A DNA stretch of 38,733 nucleotides from an uncultured Lachnospiraceae bacterium (GTDB taxonomy: Bacteria; Bacillota; Clostridia; Lachnospirales; Lachnospiraceae): the NCBI GenBank assembly GCA_946617225.1, contig CAMOJW010000003.1, positions 1-38,733 on the forward strand, given 5' to 3'. The notes under the pieces are model-generated. The model did no database searches. It worked only from the letters and a program-made list of their open reading frames with translations, and had not been told where the DNA came from. This document shows positions 18,124-27,131 of this stretch, in pieces (positions within the stretch are counted from its first letter, which is position 1; every line of letters starts with the position of its first letter). The position numbers and the translations under genes are program-made.

Positions 18124-18148
18124 GGGGGTGCCGCAAATGCGACACCCC
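18124..18148 (+). terminator. intrinsic terminator of SDR3
   Basis: GGGGGTGCCGCAAATGCGACACCCC followed by TTTATT. Confidence 0.75.
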
Positions 18149-18318
18149 TTTATTGTGTGTTGAACTATGCTCGCTTGCCCTTGAAGAAAGCAGGTACAGT
18201 ACGATCGTGCATGTGATGGAAGGCGCGCAGCGCCTTGAGAAGGAGTGATGAACATATCCTGTATTTTGAGTATAATAGAAGCATCTGAAAAGCGAACGGG
18301 AAGACAAGGAGAACTCCC

Positions 18319-19833
18319 ATGCATGCCTTCAACCTCTATCTTCTCTCCCGCGCAGAGGAAGAGAAGGATTTTTCCCGGATGGAGCAGATGCTCTCCGGGC
18401 GCCGGACGATCCGCCGGTTCAATCTCCATGAGATCCTCTCCCTGAGGGCGCTGACTGACTCTCTGGAGCAGATCTGCGGAGGGGCCGGCCCGCTGATGCC
18501 CCTGTTGGAGGGCTTCTGCTTCTCCTACACCATCGACCACATCAGCAAGGAGTTCGATCTCATCAAGCTGGCCCCCGACCGGTCCCTGGTGCTCAATATC
18601 GAGCTGAAGAGCGAGGAGATCACGGAGGATCGTATACGCCACCAGCTGGAACAGAACCGCTATTATCTGTCCCATATCTCACGCACTATCCTCTCCTACA
18701 CGTACGTCTCCGACACGGACACTCTCTATGTGCTCAATGAGCGGGGCTATTTTGCCCGTGTGCCCATGGAGGAGCTGCTGCGGCAGCTGGAACGGCCCGT
18801 CCTGCAGGGCAGCGTTCCCGGAGAACTGGACCAGTATTTCCGGGCTGCAGACTACCTGATCTCCCCCGTGGCGGATCCGGACCGTTTCCTTCGGGGCGAG
18901 TATTTCCTGACCAACCAGCAGTCCCAGTTCCGTCAGGAGATCCTGGACCTGCTCGCGGAGGACAGGGGACCGCTCCCGCCCTTCATCAGTCTGATGGGCA
19001 TAGCCGGGACCGGCAAGACACTTCTCCTTCTCGATCTGGGAATGGAGCTGTCCAGGAAGAAAAAGGTCCTCTTTCTGTACGGCGGTCATCTGCGGGAGGG
19101 ACATCACCGGATGGATGATCTGCTGCACAATGTCTGTTTTGTCTCCTCGCGGGATCAGGCACTGGGCGAGTTCCTGGAGCCCGACGCACTCCGGGATATC
19201 TCCTGCATCCTGTGCGACGAAGCCAACCGCTTCACGCCGGCCCAGATAGACCGGCTCGCTGCGGTCTCCCGGCAGCTGCGGATCCCCTGCATCCTGGCCC
19301 ATGACCCCCACAGGCTCCTGGGCGGCGGAGAGTCACTGCTCCGGGCGGAGACGCGCATCGACGCGCATACGACCATGCGGTTCGAGCTCTCCGGCAATAT
19401 CCGCATCAACCGGCCTGTCTATACCTTTCTCCGCCTGATGTTCAACAGGAAACAGACACTGCCCCAGCAGACGGATTTCTCCTGTATCGACGTCCTCTAT
19501 GCCGCTGACGGGGCGGAGGCGCAGACCATCGCCGCCTGGTTCCGGGATGCCGGCTATATCTGCCTGAATGTCCCGGAGCAGTGTGCTTCCGGGGAAATAG
19601 CTGATACAGATGCCGAATCTCTCATCGGCCGCGAATACGACAGAGTCCTGATCCTGATGGACGAGCGTTTTTCCTACGATGAGGAGCAGCACCTCTGCAC
19701 TTCCGACCCGGAGGACCTCTCCGGCGGCCTGCTCTACGAAGCTCTCACCCGCACCAGGGAGAGGCTCTGCCTGCTGGTCCGCGGCAATCCCGCCCTCTTC
19801 ACCGCGCTTCTGGAACTGCGCGGGGAGGGATGA
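18319..19833 (+). CDS. DUF2075-like SF1 ATPase/helicase with N-terminal PD-(D/E)xK-like nuclease domain
   Basis: EFDLIKLAPDRSLVLNIELKSE...QLEQNRYYL; Walker A GIAGTGKT; Walker B ISCILCDEANR; C-terminal LTRTRERLCLLV. Confidence 0.75.
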   Translation: MHAFNLYLLSRAEEEKDFSRMEQMLSGRRTIRRFNLHEILSLRALTDSLEQICGGAGPLMPLLEGFCFSYTIDHISKEFDLIKLAPDRSLVLNIELKSEEITEDRIRHQLEQNRYYLSHISRTILSYTYVSDTDTLYVLNERGYFARVPMEELLRQLERPVLQGSVPGELDQYFRAADYLISPVADPDRFLRGEYFLTNQQSQFRQEILDLLAEDRGPLPPFISLMGIAGTGKTLLLLDLGMELSRKKKVLFLYGGHLREGHHRMDDLLHNVCFVSSRDQALGEFLEPDALRDISCILCDEANRFTPAQIDRLAAVSRQLRIPCILAHDPHRLLGGGESLLRAETRIDAHTTMRFELSGNIRINRPVYTFLRLMFNRKQTLPQQTDFSCIDVLYAADGAEAQTIAAWFRDAGYICLNVPEQCASGEIADTDAESLIGREYDRVLILMDERFSYDEEQHLCTSDPEDLSGGLLYEALTRTRERLCLLVRGNPALFTALLELRGEG

Positions 19834-19962
19834 AACAGGTGCTTCCTGAATGTCCTGTCGCGGGGCTTTTCAGATCGATGATTATCCGTTATGATAGGGG
19901 AGAACTCAGGGATCAGAGATCGTCCCACTGCAAATCAGCGGGCTCAGAAAGGAAATACAGAA

Positions 19963-20211
19963 ATGATCTACAGAACGAGAGGCACCTGCTCCACCATGAT
20001 CGAGGTGGATCTCGCGCCGGACCACACCATCAACAAGGTCTCCTTCACGGGAGGCTGCAACGGCAATCTCCAGGGGATCAGCCGCCTCGTGCAGGGCATG
20101 AAGGCCGAGGACGTCATCGAGCGCACTGCCGGCGTACGCTGCGGCTTCAAATCCACGTCCTGCCCCGACCAGCTCTCGCTGGCGCTGAAGCAGGCACTGG
20201 CAGCGATGTGA
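19963..20211 (+). CDS. TSCPD domain protein (TIGR03905-like)
   Basis: MIYRTRGTCSTMIEVDL..GGCNGNLQGI..GVRCGFKSTSCPDQLSLAL. Confidence 0.85.
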   Translation: MIYRTRGTCSTMIEVDLAPDHTINKVSFTGGCNGNLQGISRLVQGMKAEDVIERTAGVRCGFKSTSCPDQLSLALKQALAAM

Positions 20212-20289
20212 GATCTATGGATACAGTCAAAAACGCCCGGCTGACCGCCGGGCATGCTTTTGCGATCCGTCATAATGCGGAGGATTAAA

Positions 20290-21381
20290 ATGGCTGAAGC
20301 GACTGGCACCACAAAGAAAACAAAAAAGATCGTCCTCACCGGCGGCGGCACGGCCGGTCACGTGACACCGAATCTGGCCCTGCTCCCTCTTCTGGAAGCG
20401 GCGGGTTACGAGGTCTCCTACGTCGGTTCCGAGAAGGGCATGGAGCGCGAGCTGGTGGAGAAAGCGGGGATCCCTTACACAGGGATCGCCACCGGCAAGC
20501 TCCGCCGCTACCACGACTGGAAGAATTTTACCGATCCTTTCCGGGTCGTCAAGGGGCTCGGACAGGCGCATGCCTACCTCCGGAAGCACCGCCCCGACGT
20601 GGTCTTCTCCAAGGGCGGTTTTGTCAGCGTCCCCGTGGTCCTGGCCGCGGCCTCGCTGAAGATCCCGTGCATCCTGCACGAGTCCGACCTCACCCCCGGC
20701 CTGGCCAACAAGCTCTGCTTCCGCAGCGCCGACAGGATCTGCTGCAATTTCCCGGAGACTCTGGCCTATCTGCCGGCGAGCAAAGCCGTCCTCACCGGCA
20801 CGCCCATCCGCGAGGAGCTCTTCCACGGGGACAGAACGACCGGTCTCGAATACTGCGGATTCACGGACGATCGCCCGGTGCTCCTCGTCATGGGAGGGAG
20901 TCTCGGCGCCGAATCCGTCAACCTGGCTCTCCGCGCGCACCTTCCCGAACTGCTGCCCCACTTCCAGATCGTGCATCTCTGCGGGCGCGGCAAGGTGGAC
21001 GACTCTCTGGAGGACACCCCCGGTTACCGGCAGTTCGCCTACGTGACCACGAATCTCCCCCACATCATGGCCGCCGCGGACGTGGTGGTCTCCCGGGCAG
21101 GTGCCAATGCCATCTGCGAGCTCCTGGCCCTGAAGAAGCCGCACATCCTGGTCCCCCTGCCCACCGGCGGCAGCCGCGGTGACCAGCTGCTGAACGCCGC
21201 CTCCTTCGAGCGCAGGGGTTTCTCCCGCGTCGTCAGGGACGAGGACATGGAGACGCAGCTCGTCCCCGCCGTTCTCTCCGTATTCGAGGAGAGGGACAGG
21301 TACGTCGAGGCCATGAACGAAGCGCCCGACAGCCAGGCTGCCGGGCGCATCATGGATCTCATTCTGGAACTGAGCAGGTGA
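20290..21381 (+). CDS. murG: UDP-N-acetylglucosamine--N-acetylmuramyl-(pentapeptide) pyrophosphoryl-undecaprenol GlcNAc transferase
   Basis: VLTGGGTAGHVTPNLAL, FSKGGFVSVPVVLAA, HESDLTPGLANK, VVSRAGANAICEL, PTGGSRGDQLLNA. Confidence 0.92.
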   Translation: MAEATGTTKKTKKIVLTGGGTAGHVTPNLALLPLLEAAGYEVSYVGSEKGMERELVEKAGIPYTGIATGKLRRYHDWKNFTDPFRVVKGLGQAHAYLRKHRPDVVFSKGGFVSVPVVLAAASLKIPCILHESDLTPGLANKLCFRSADRICCNFPETLAYLPASKAVLTGTPIREELFHGDRTTGLEYCGFTDDRPVLLVMGGSLGAESVNLALRAHLPELLPHFQIVHLCGRGKVDDSLEDTPGYRQFAYVTTNLPHIMAAADVVVSRAGANAICELLALKKPHILVPLPTGGSRGDQLLNAASFERRGFSRVVRDEDMETQLVPAVLSVFEERDRYVEAMNEAPDSQAAGRIMDLILELSR

Positions 21382-21394
21382 GCCTGTGCTCACC
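21377..21394. terminator. hairpin between convergent murG and amidohydrolase
   Basis: GGTGAGC CTGT GCTCACC, overlapping the murG stop; no clear U-tract. Confidence 0.35.
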
Positions 21395-21408
21395 CGGAAA
21401 CTGTTCTG

Positions 21409-22299
21409 TCACTGCAGATCCAGCAGTGCTGCCGGATTGGTCCTTGCCATGGCAATGATCTCCTCCTTAGTGCAGCCATACTGCAGGAGCAGGGCGATGA
21501 AGAAACGGGTCCCCTCGTTGGGACTGATGTCCACTGCCTGTGCGAGATCGGTGCCGAGGATCATCCTCTCCGCGCCGAGATCGTGCACGAGATCCACGTA
21601 ATCAGCGGGATCCAGAGCGCCCAGTCTGGGCATCAGGTTGTTGAAGACGATCTCGGTGTAAACGCCGAGGTCATCCGCGAGATGCCGGATCTGATCCATG
21701 GTGAAGACTCCCCACGAATCCGACAGGGGGTGCGTGTTGACCAGCTTGGTGATCCCCATGTCCTTCGCGGCCGTAAAGAGAGCGTCGGTCTCCGCGAAGT
21801 CCATATGACCTTTGCAGACAACGATCCCGTAATCCCTGCAGATCTCCAGGACTTCCAGGGCTTCCTTGCGAAGCTTCCCTTCGTCATCCAGGATATAGAT
21901 GCCGCCTTCTTTCCCAAAGAGGAGTTTGTAGCAGGTCCTGGCATCGCCGGCGGGGAACCACACGACTTTACAGCCCATCATCGCGTGCTTCTCCATGACC
22001 TCCGGTGCGCCTTCCAGACCGCCGGTGGATGAGAATCCGATCGTAATGGAAGGGATGGCAACATCTGCGCCAAGTTCCTTGTTGGCGATAAGGCACTCGG
22101 TCGTCGTGGGATAATAATAACTCTTAGAAACAAAAGCCCTCATCCCTGCATTCTGTACAAGTCTGGCGGTCTCCATGGTGTCAAAGCGGCGGGGCCACAG
22201 CGGATCCGGAGCCACATGTGTGTGCATGTCGATCGATCCCTGGAAGATCTCATCGATCATTTCGTTGGTGATACCGCCTTTTGCTCTGTAACGGGACAT
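21409..22299 (-). CDS. amidohydrolase-like protein (DUF6282-type)
   Basis: GSIDMHTHVAPDPLWPRRFD metal-binding N-terminus, KGHMDFAETDAL, NTHPLSDSWG. Confidence 0.75.
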   Translation of the reverse strand: MSRYRAKGGITNEMIDEIFQGSIDMHTHVAPDPLWPRRFDTMETARLVQNAGMRAFVSKSYYYPTTTECLIANKELGADVAIPSITIGFSSTGGLEGAPEVMEKHAMMGCKVVWFPAGDARTCYKLLFGKEGGIYILDDEGKLRKEALEVLEICRDYGIVVCKGHMDFAETDALFTAAKDMGITKLVNTHPLSDSWGVFTMDQIRHLADDLGVYTEIVFNNLMPRLGALDPADYVDLVHDLGAERMILGTDLAQAVDISPNEGTRFFIALLLQYGCTKEEIIAMARTNPAALLDLQ

Positions 22300-22370
22300 A
22301 CTGTTCTCCTTTCAGGTAATGGGAAGGGAGGCCGGGAGCCTGCTCCCTGTCTCCCCCTTTTTTATATTTC

Positions 22371-23585
22371 TCAGTGTACGTTCTCGTAAGCCTTGGCGAC
22401 CTGCTCGAGTACCGGATCGAAGATGCGGTGAGCTTCTGCCTCACCGGCTACCTGGCTCATGATCTCGATAGTGTTCTGGCCCATGGTGGTGGTCCGGTAG
22501 GCCTCCTCCATCTCCATGCCGCTCATACGGAGCGGGTTGCCAGGGACAGTAAACCTCACACCGTTGTCATAAGCGGCATCCACAAAGCTCTTGCGGAACT
22601 TCACCTGCGGATGGTTCTTGACAGCCTCATAGTTGTTGATGCGGCCGAAGATAGACTTCTTCTCCTCGAGACGGCGCACGACTTCGTCACTGTCATACAT
22701 GGAGAATACACGGGTGACTTCCGCCTCGATCTCGCGGAAATGATCTGCACGGTTCTTCATGGTATCGAAGTCCGGGTTCTCGATCCACTGAGGCTGATCA
22801 AACGCCTCGGCAAAGGCCTTCCACTGAGCGTTCGTGGAGATGTTCAGCATGATCGGCACGCCGTCTTTGCACATGAAATCGCCGATGGGGCTGGCAGCGG
22901 GATAACGGTTTCCGCTGGGTTTGGGCAGCTTGCCGTTGCGCAGATACATGCTGAGCATGTTCTCCTGGCACAGGAGCAGGGCATCCATCATGGACGCGTC
23001 GATCCTGCGGCCGTGGCCGGTGCGCTGGGCGTCGATGATGCCGATCAGGGTGCCGATGCAGCCCACGAGGCCGCCGGTATAGTCCGCGATGGATCCGCCG
23101 CACTTGGTGGGACGGCCGCCCTCTTCGCCTGTAATGCTCATCACGCCGGACTCAGCCTGGACAGTGGCGTCATAAGCTGCTTTGCCTGCATAAGGGCCTT
23201 CCTGTCCGTAACCGGAGATGGAGGTGTAGACGATGCGGGGATTGATGCTCTCCAGCAGCTCGTAGGTGATGCCGAACTTCTGCATCGTGCCGGGCTTGAA
23301 ATTCTCCACCACGGCGTCCGCGGTCTTGACCAGTTCCAGGAACAGGTCTCTCTGCGCGGGATCCTTCATGTTGATGGCCACGGACTTCTTGCCGCGGTTG
23401 CGGGTCGCATAGTGGCTGGACACGCCGTTGTCAAGAATGTTGCCGGTGCGGGTCGAATCGCCGATGGGCGGGTTCTCCAGCTTGATGACTTCCGCGCCGA
23501 AATCGCTCAGCATCAGCGTGCAGATCGGGCCGGACATAAACTGTGTGAAATCCAGAATGCGGATACCTTCCAAAGGTTTGCTCAT
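22371..23585 (-). CDS. CaiB/BaiF (class III) CoA-transferase
   Basis: LEGIRILDFTQFMSGPICTLMLSDFGAEVIKLE, SGYGQEGPYAGKAAYD, SIADYTGG. Confidence 0.92.
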   Translation of the reverse strand: MSKPLEGIRILDFTQFMSGPICTLMLSDFGAEVIKLENPPIGDSTRTGNILDNGVSSHYATRNRGKKSVAINMKDPAQRDLFLELVKTADAVVENFKPGTMQKFGITYELLESINPRIVYTSISGYGQEGPYAGKAAYDATVQAESGVMSITGEEGGRPTKCGGSIADYTGGLVGCIGTLIGIIDAQRTGHGRRIDASMMDALLLCQENMLSMYLRNGKLPKPSGNRYPAASPIGDFMCKDGVPIMLNISTNAQWKAFAEAFDQPQWIENPDFDTMKNRADHFREIEAEVTRVFSMYDSDEVVRRLEEKKSIFGRINNYEAVKNHPQVKFRKSFVDAAYDNGVRFTVPGNPLRMSGMEMEEAYRTTTMGQNTIEIMSQVAGEAEAHRIFDPVLEQVAKAYENVH

Positions 23586-23640
23586 TTTTCTATCCTCTCT
23601 CTTATGCAGGGTCTGTTGAGATCTGATCGTGTCCGCCGGT

Positions 23641-24618
23641 TTACTCGTTGTCGATATTGAACAGCTTCACGCCCGTCCACTCCTCAAACTGGCGCACGAC
23701 CGTGCTGAAGTCCTCTCTTCCGAGTCCCTCGGAAGAACGGAGGTTGAACATCTCGTAGGACAGGTTGCCGTAGAAATGAGGCACCTTGGTGTCCTTGGCA
23801 AGGGCGTTGTAGAGGCCGATGTCCTTCATCATCAGGTCTACGGCCATGTTCATCCCCTGGCCGGTGAAGATGAGGCTGGGCATCTTGTATTCCGTGGCAT
23901 TGGAACGTCCGCCGCTGCCCTGGATGACCTTTACGGCCACATGAGGGTCGATGCCTGCTTTGGCAGCCACGGTGAGGGCTTCCGCCGTAGCGATGAAATT
24001 CGTGCAGGAAAGGAAGTTGTTGCAGCACTTCATGGCATCGCCGGCGCCGCTGGGTCCGACATAGGTGACCTTCTGCGGGTCGCCGATGGTCTCCAGGATG
24101 TGGCGTGCCTTTTCGAAGGTCTCCTTCTTGCCGCCGACCATGACTGCCAGGGTCTGCTCCGTGGCACCCTTCTGGCCGCCGCTGATAGGCGCATCGATCA
24201 TTTCGATGCCCTTCTTCTCGCACTCCGCTGCCAGCTTCTTGGTGCTGGAGGCGTCCGCGCTGGTCAGGTCGATGACCACCGTGCCGGGACGGGCGTTTGC
24301 AAGAATGCCCTCGTCACCGTACATATTCATCTCGACCTGGCGGGAAGTGGGCATGCTGATCATGATGAAATCACTCTTCTTAAAGAGTTCCGCCGGATTC
24401 TCCGCCCCTTCGCAGCCGTTAGCGAGCATCTCGTCGTACAGAGCGATCTTGGCTTCCAGAGTGGGAGCGAGCGGGATGAAGCCCGCGCTCTGGTCGATCT
24501 CGCGGCGATAGGTGGGCAGCACCATCGAAAAGCCGCTCTTATAGAGTCCGTAGCACATCGCGAACCCCATGGTTCCAAGGCCGATAAAACCGATCTTCTC
24601 TTTGCTCATTTCTTTCAT
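23641..24618 (-). CDS. HIBADH/GarR-family dehydrogenase (copy 2)
   Basis: Near-identical to 112..1098; GFIGLGTMG, GPSGAGDAMKCCNNFL. Confidence 0.92.
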   Translation of the reverse strand: MKEMSKEKIGFIGLGTMGFAMCYGLYKSGFSMVLPTYRREIDQSAGFIPLAPTLEAKIALYDEMLANGCEGAENPAELFKKSDFIMISMPTSRQVEMNMYGDEGILANARPGTVVIDLTSADASSTKKLAAECEKKGIEMIDAPISGGQKGATEQTLAVMVGGKKETFEKARHILETIGDPQKVTYVGPSGAGDAMKCCNNFLSCTNFIATAEALTVAAKAGIDPHVAVKVIQGSGGRSNATEYKMPSLIFTGQGMNMAVDLMMKDIGLYNALAKDTKVPHFYGNLSYEMFNLRSSEGLGREDFSTVVRQFEEWTGVKLFNIDNE

Positions 24619-24687
24619 CCTTTCTGTACGGAAAACCTGTTGACTGTATGCATCATACCGGGATGATCCCGAATATTTACCTGTTCC

Positions 24688-26781
24688 TTATGTCTTCTTC
24701 TGTTTATTCTCGATCTCGTACCTGTCCATGTAACGGTACAGGGTCCTTCTTCCGACGCCCAGATACTCAGCAGCTTTTCTGCGGTTGCCGCCGCAGGCTT
24801 CCAGCGCAGCGAGGATCTCTTCCTTCCCCAGGAAAAGCCTCTCTGCAGGCGGTACCGGCGGAGCTCCTTTCGCAGGCTCTGCGGTGCTTCCCGGTCTGCC
24901 GCTCCAGGGATCCCTTCCGTAAACGCCCTTCTCTCCGGGTGTCCGCTCTGTCATCCCCGGCATACCCGGTATCCCTTGCATATCCGGCATTCCATACCTG
25001 CCAAATCCGCTGTTTCCCATAAAATACCCCGGATTGACACTCTCCCGGATCATCTGCAGTGTCACCGTATCCTCGGTGTAAAGCTGCGCCAGGCATTCGC
25101 AGAGATTCTGGAGTTCCCGGACATTGCCGTCGAAGCGGCAGTTTCTGATGAAATATGCGGCCTCCGGTGAGAGTGTTTTGACTGTCGTTCCCGCCGGGGC
25201 GTTTGTTTTCAGAAAATGCCTGGCCAGAAGGATCGCATCGTCTTCGCGCTCCCGGAGCGGCGGGATGCGGAGAGTCATGGTGCTGAGCCGGTAATACAGA
25301 TCCGCACGGAACTTTTTCTCGTGTATCTTCTGGTTCAGGTCCACGTTGGTGGCGGCAATGATCTTCACATCGACCTGCACGGTCTTGGTGCTGCCGAGCC
25401 GCATGAACTGTTTCTGCTCCACCGCCCGCAGGAGGGTCGCCTGCAGTTCCAGCGGCATCTCCCCGATCTCATCCAGGAAGAGCGTGCCGCCGTTGGCGAG
25501 CTCGAACTTCCCGATATTGCCGTTCTTTTTCGCGCCGGTGAAAGCGCCCTGGTCATAGCCGAACAGTTCGCTTGCGATGAGCTCCCTGGGAAGCGCTCCG
25601 CAGTTGACGGAAACGAAGGGCCCGTTCGCGCGGCTGCTCTGGTTGTGGATCGCCTGGGCAAAGACATCCTTGCCCACGCCGCTCTCCCCCAGCAGCATGA
25701 TATTGCTCTCTGTGTTAGCGAGGAGCCTGCCTCTGCGAATGGCACTTCTCATCCCGGCGCTGGCGCCTATGATGTCGTCAAAACGGAAGATCGCGTTGTT
25801 TCCGGTCTTGTCAGCCACCTGGCTGCTGATCTGGCTCCTGGTCGTAATGGCCATGACCATGGACTGGGCCCGCAGGTTGGGATCCCCGTTGTTGCGGATC
25901 GTCACGATCAGTTCCAGCCGGCGCCCTCCCGCATAGATCGTCAGGTTCTGGTTCTCAACGTTCTTCATACCGTTGAAAGTATCCCAGAACTTTTTGTTCT
26001 GCGGCAGGGGATCTATCAGGTTTTCCAAAGGTATGAAATATGCGGTCCTGGTGCTCGGTCTCGGTGCCCCGAGCAAATCGAAGAAGCGGTTGTTGTGCTG
26101 TACAACATAGACAGTACCGGTCTTTACATTGATGTCCAGCTGCGCTATGCCTCTTTCATCCACTTCATAAGCGTTGCTGCTCGCAGCAGTGATGCGGAGC
26201 CTGATCGCCAGTGAGACCGCTATTGAAGAGATCATCAGACCGTATGCCGGGCTCGCTTCTTCCGCAGGAACGAAGAAAGCAACGCCCCCATAGTTGATCA
26301 TGGACGTGCCGTCCCAGAAATTCAGAGGTGAGAAGTACATCGCCACTTCTGACAGAAATGCCGCGTCGTTCTCGGCACCTGACGACTGTATGGCAAGTCT
26401 TCTGGAAAGACCCGCGGTGACAGCATTGACACCGGCTGTCTCCAGCGTCCACATCGTCCCGCGGATGATCCCGAGCGAGCGGAGCCAGCCCCTTACCTCA
26501 TCAGTGCATTTGAGCTGGATCATGCAGCCGTCTTCGTCAAACATGGCAAAGGCACCGCGCATTTCCTCTATCTCTTCCTGCATATTCTGGAAAAGATGCG
26601 TTGTGTAAGCCCGCAGCTGCCGCTGCCTGTTCCGGCGGTTGATATACTCGCCTTCCGGGACCTGATACAGTTTGTACTCATTCCCGCCGCGATATCTCCG
26701 GGCAGCTCGAAGTTCCTCGAGCACCGCCTTATTCTGTTCCTTATTGAATTGCAGTTTTACAGCATCGACTGTACCGGGCAT
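24688..26781 (-). CDS. sigma-54-dependent enhancer-binding protein EBP2
   Basis: GESGVGKDVFAQAIHNQS, ELFGYDQGAFTGAKKNG, GTLFLDEIGEMPLELQ, C-terminal NRRKAAEYLGVGRRTLYRYM. Confidence 0.95.
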   Translation of the reverse strand: MPGTVDAVKLQFNKEQNKAVLEELRAARRYRGGNEYKLYQVPEGEYINRRNRQRQLRAYTTHLFQNMQEEIEEMRGAFAMFDEDGCMIQLKCTDEVRGWLRSLGIIRGTMWTLETAGVNAVTAGLSRRLAIQSSGAENDAAFLSEVAMYFSPLNFWDGTSMINYGGVAFFVPAEEASPAYGLMISSIAVSLAIRLRITAASSNAYEVDERGIAQLDINVKTGTVYVVQHNNRFFDLLGAPRPSTRTAYFIPLENLIDPLPQNKKFWDTFNGMKNVENQNLTIYAGGRRLELIVTIRNNGDPNLRAQSMVMAITTRSQISSQVADKTGNNAIFRFDDIIGASAGMRSAIRRGRLLANTESNIMLLGESGVGKDVFAQAIHNQSSRANGPFVSVNCGALPRELIASELFGYDQGAFTGAKKNGNIGKFELANGGTLFLDEIGEMPLELQATLLRAVEQKQFMRLGSTKTVQVDVKIIAATNVDLNQKIHEKKFRADLYYRLSTMTLRIPPLREREDDAILLARHFLKTNAPAGTTVKTLSPEAAYFIRNCRFDGNVRELQNLCECLAQLYTEDTVTLQMIRESVNPGYFMGNSGFGRYGMPDMQGIPGMPGMTERTPGEKGVYGRDPWSGRPGSTAEPAKGAPPVPPAERLFLGKEEILAALEACGGNRRKAAEYLGVGRRTLYRYMDRYEIENKQKKT

Positions 26782-26868
26782 GCAGTTCTCCTTTCAAAGA
26801 AAAAGTTGTTCTGCATATATTCTACCAGAATTTCCGGTTTCTTTCCGAACCTGATTCTATAATGCCAC

Positions 26869-26898
26869 CGGCACACTGCCGGATCCGGCAGTGTGCCG
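26869..26898. repeat. 30-bp perfect palindrome
   Basis: CGGCACACTGCCGGATCCGGCAGTGTGCCG equals its own reverse complement. Confidence 0.97.
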
Positions 26899-26919
26899 AT
26901 TCTTCCTGTATGAATATAT

Positions 26920-26935
26920 AGCATTTTTCGTGCCA
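26920..26935 (-). promoter_or_regulatory. sigma-54 promoter P6 for the EBP2 operon
   Basis: Minus strand TGGCACGAAAAATGCT. Confidence 0.8.
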
Positions 26936-27018
26936 GAAAGAGTTTTTGCGAATAACTGCTCTGCAGTCCACTGTTTTTGCAGCAGATCTGCTTCTCCGGA
27001 TACAGTAAATGCCAAAAT

Positions 27019-27115
27019 ATGTGTCGCCAGTGTGCCTCTTGCGTGCCTCATGCGAGGATGTCAAGTGTGCCAATTCAAGCAACACCTCTGTATTGCACAA
27101 ATTGGCACACTGCCG
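27019..27115. promoter_or_regulatory. candidate UAS array for P6
   Basis: ATGTGTCG (27019), AGTGTGCCT (27029), AGTGTGCCAATT (27064-27075) / AATTGGCACACT (27100-27111), TGCACAAATTGGCACA (27094-27109). Confidence 0.65.
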
Positions 27116-27131
27116 CATGCTGCCGGATCCC

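Noticed and set aside
22328-22370. GGGAGGCCGGGAGC...GCTCCCTGTCTCCC hairpin between the CoA-transferase and the amidohydrolase as a terminator
   Set aside because: The T-tract lies on the plus-strand side while both genes are on the minus strand, so it does not fit termination of the upstream gene.
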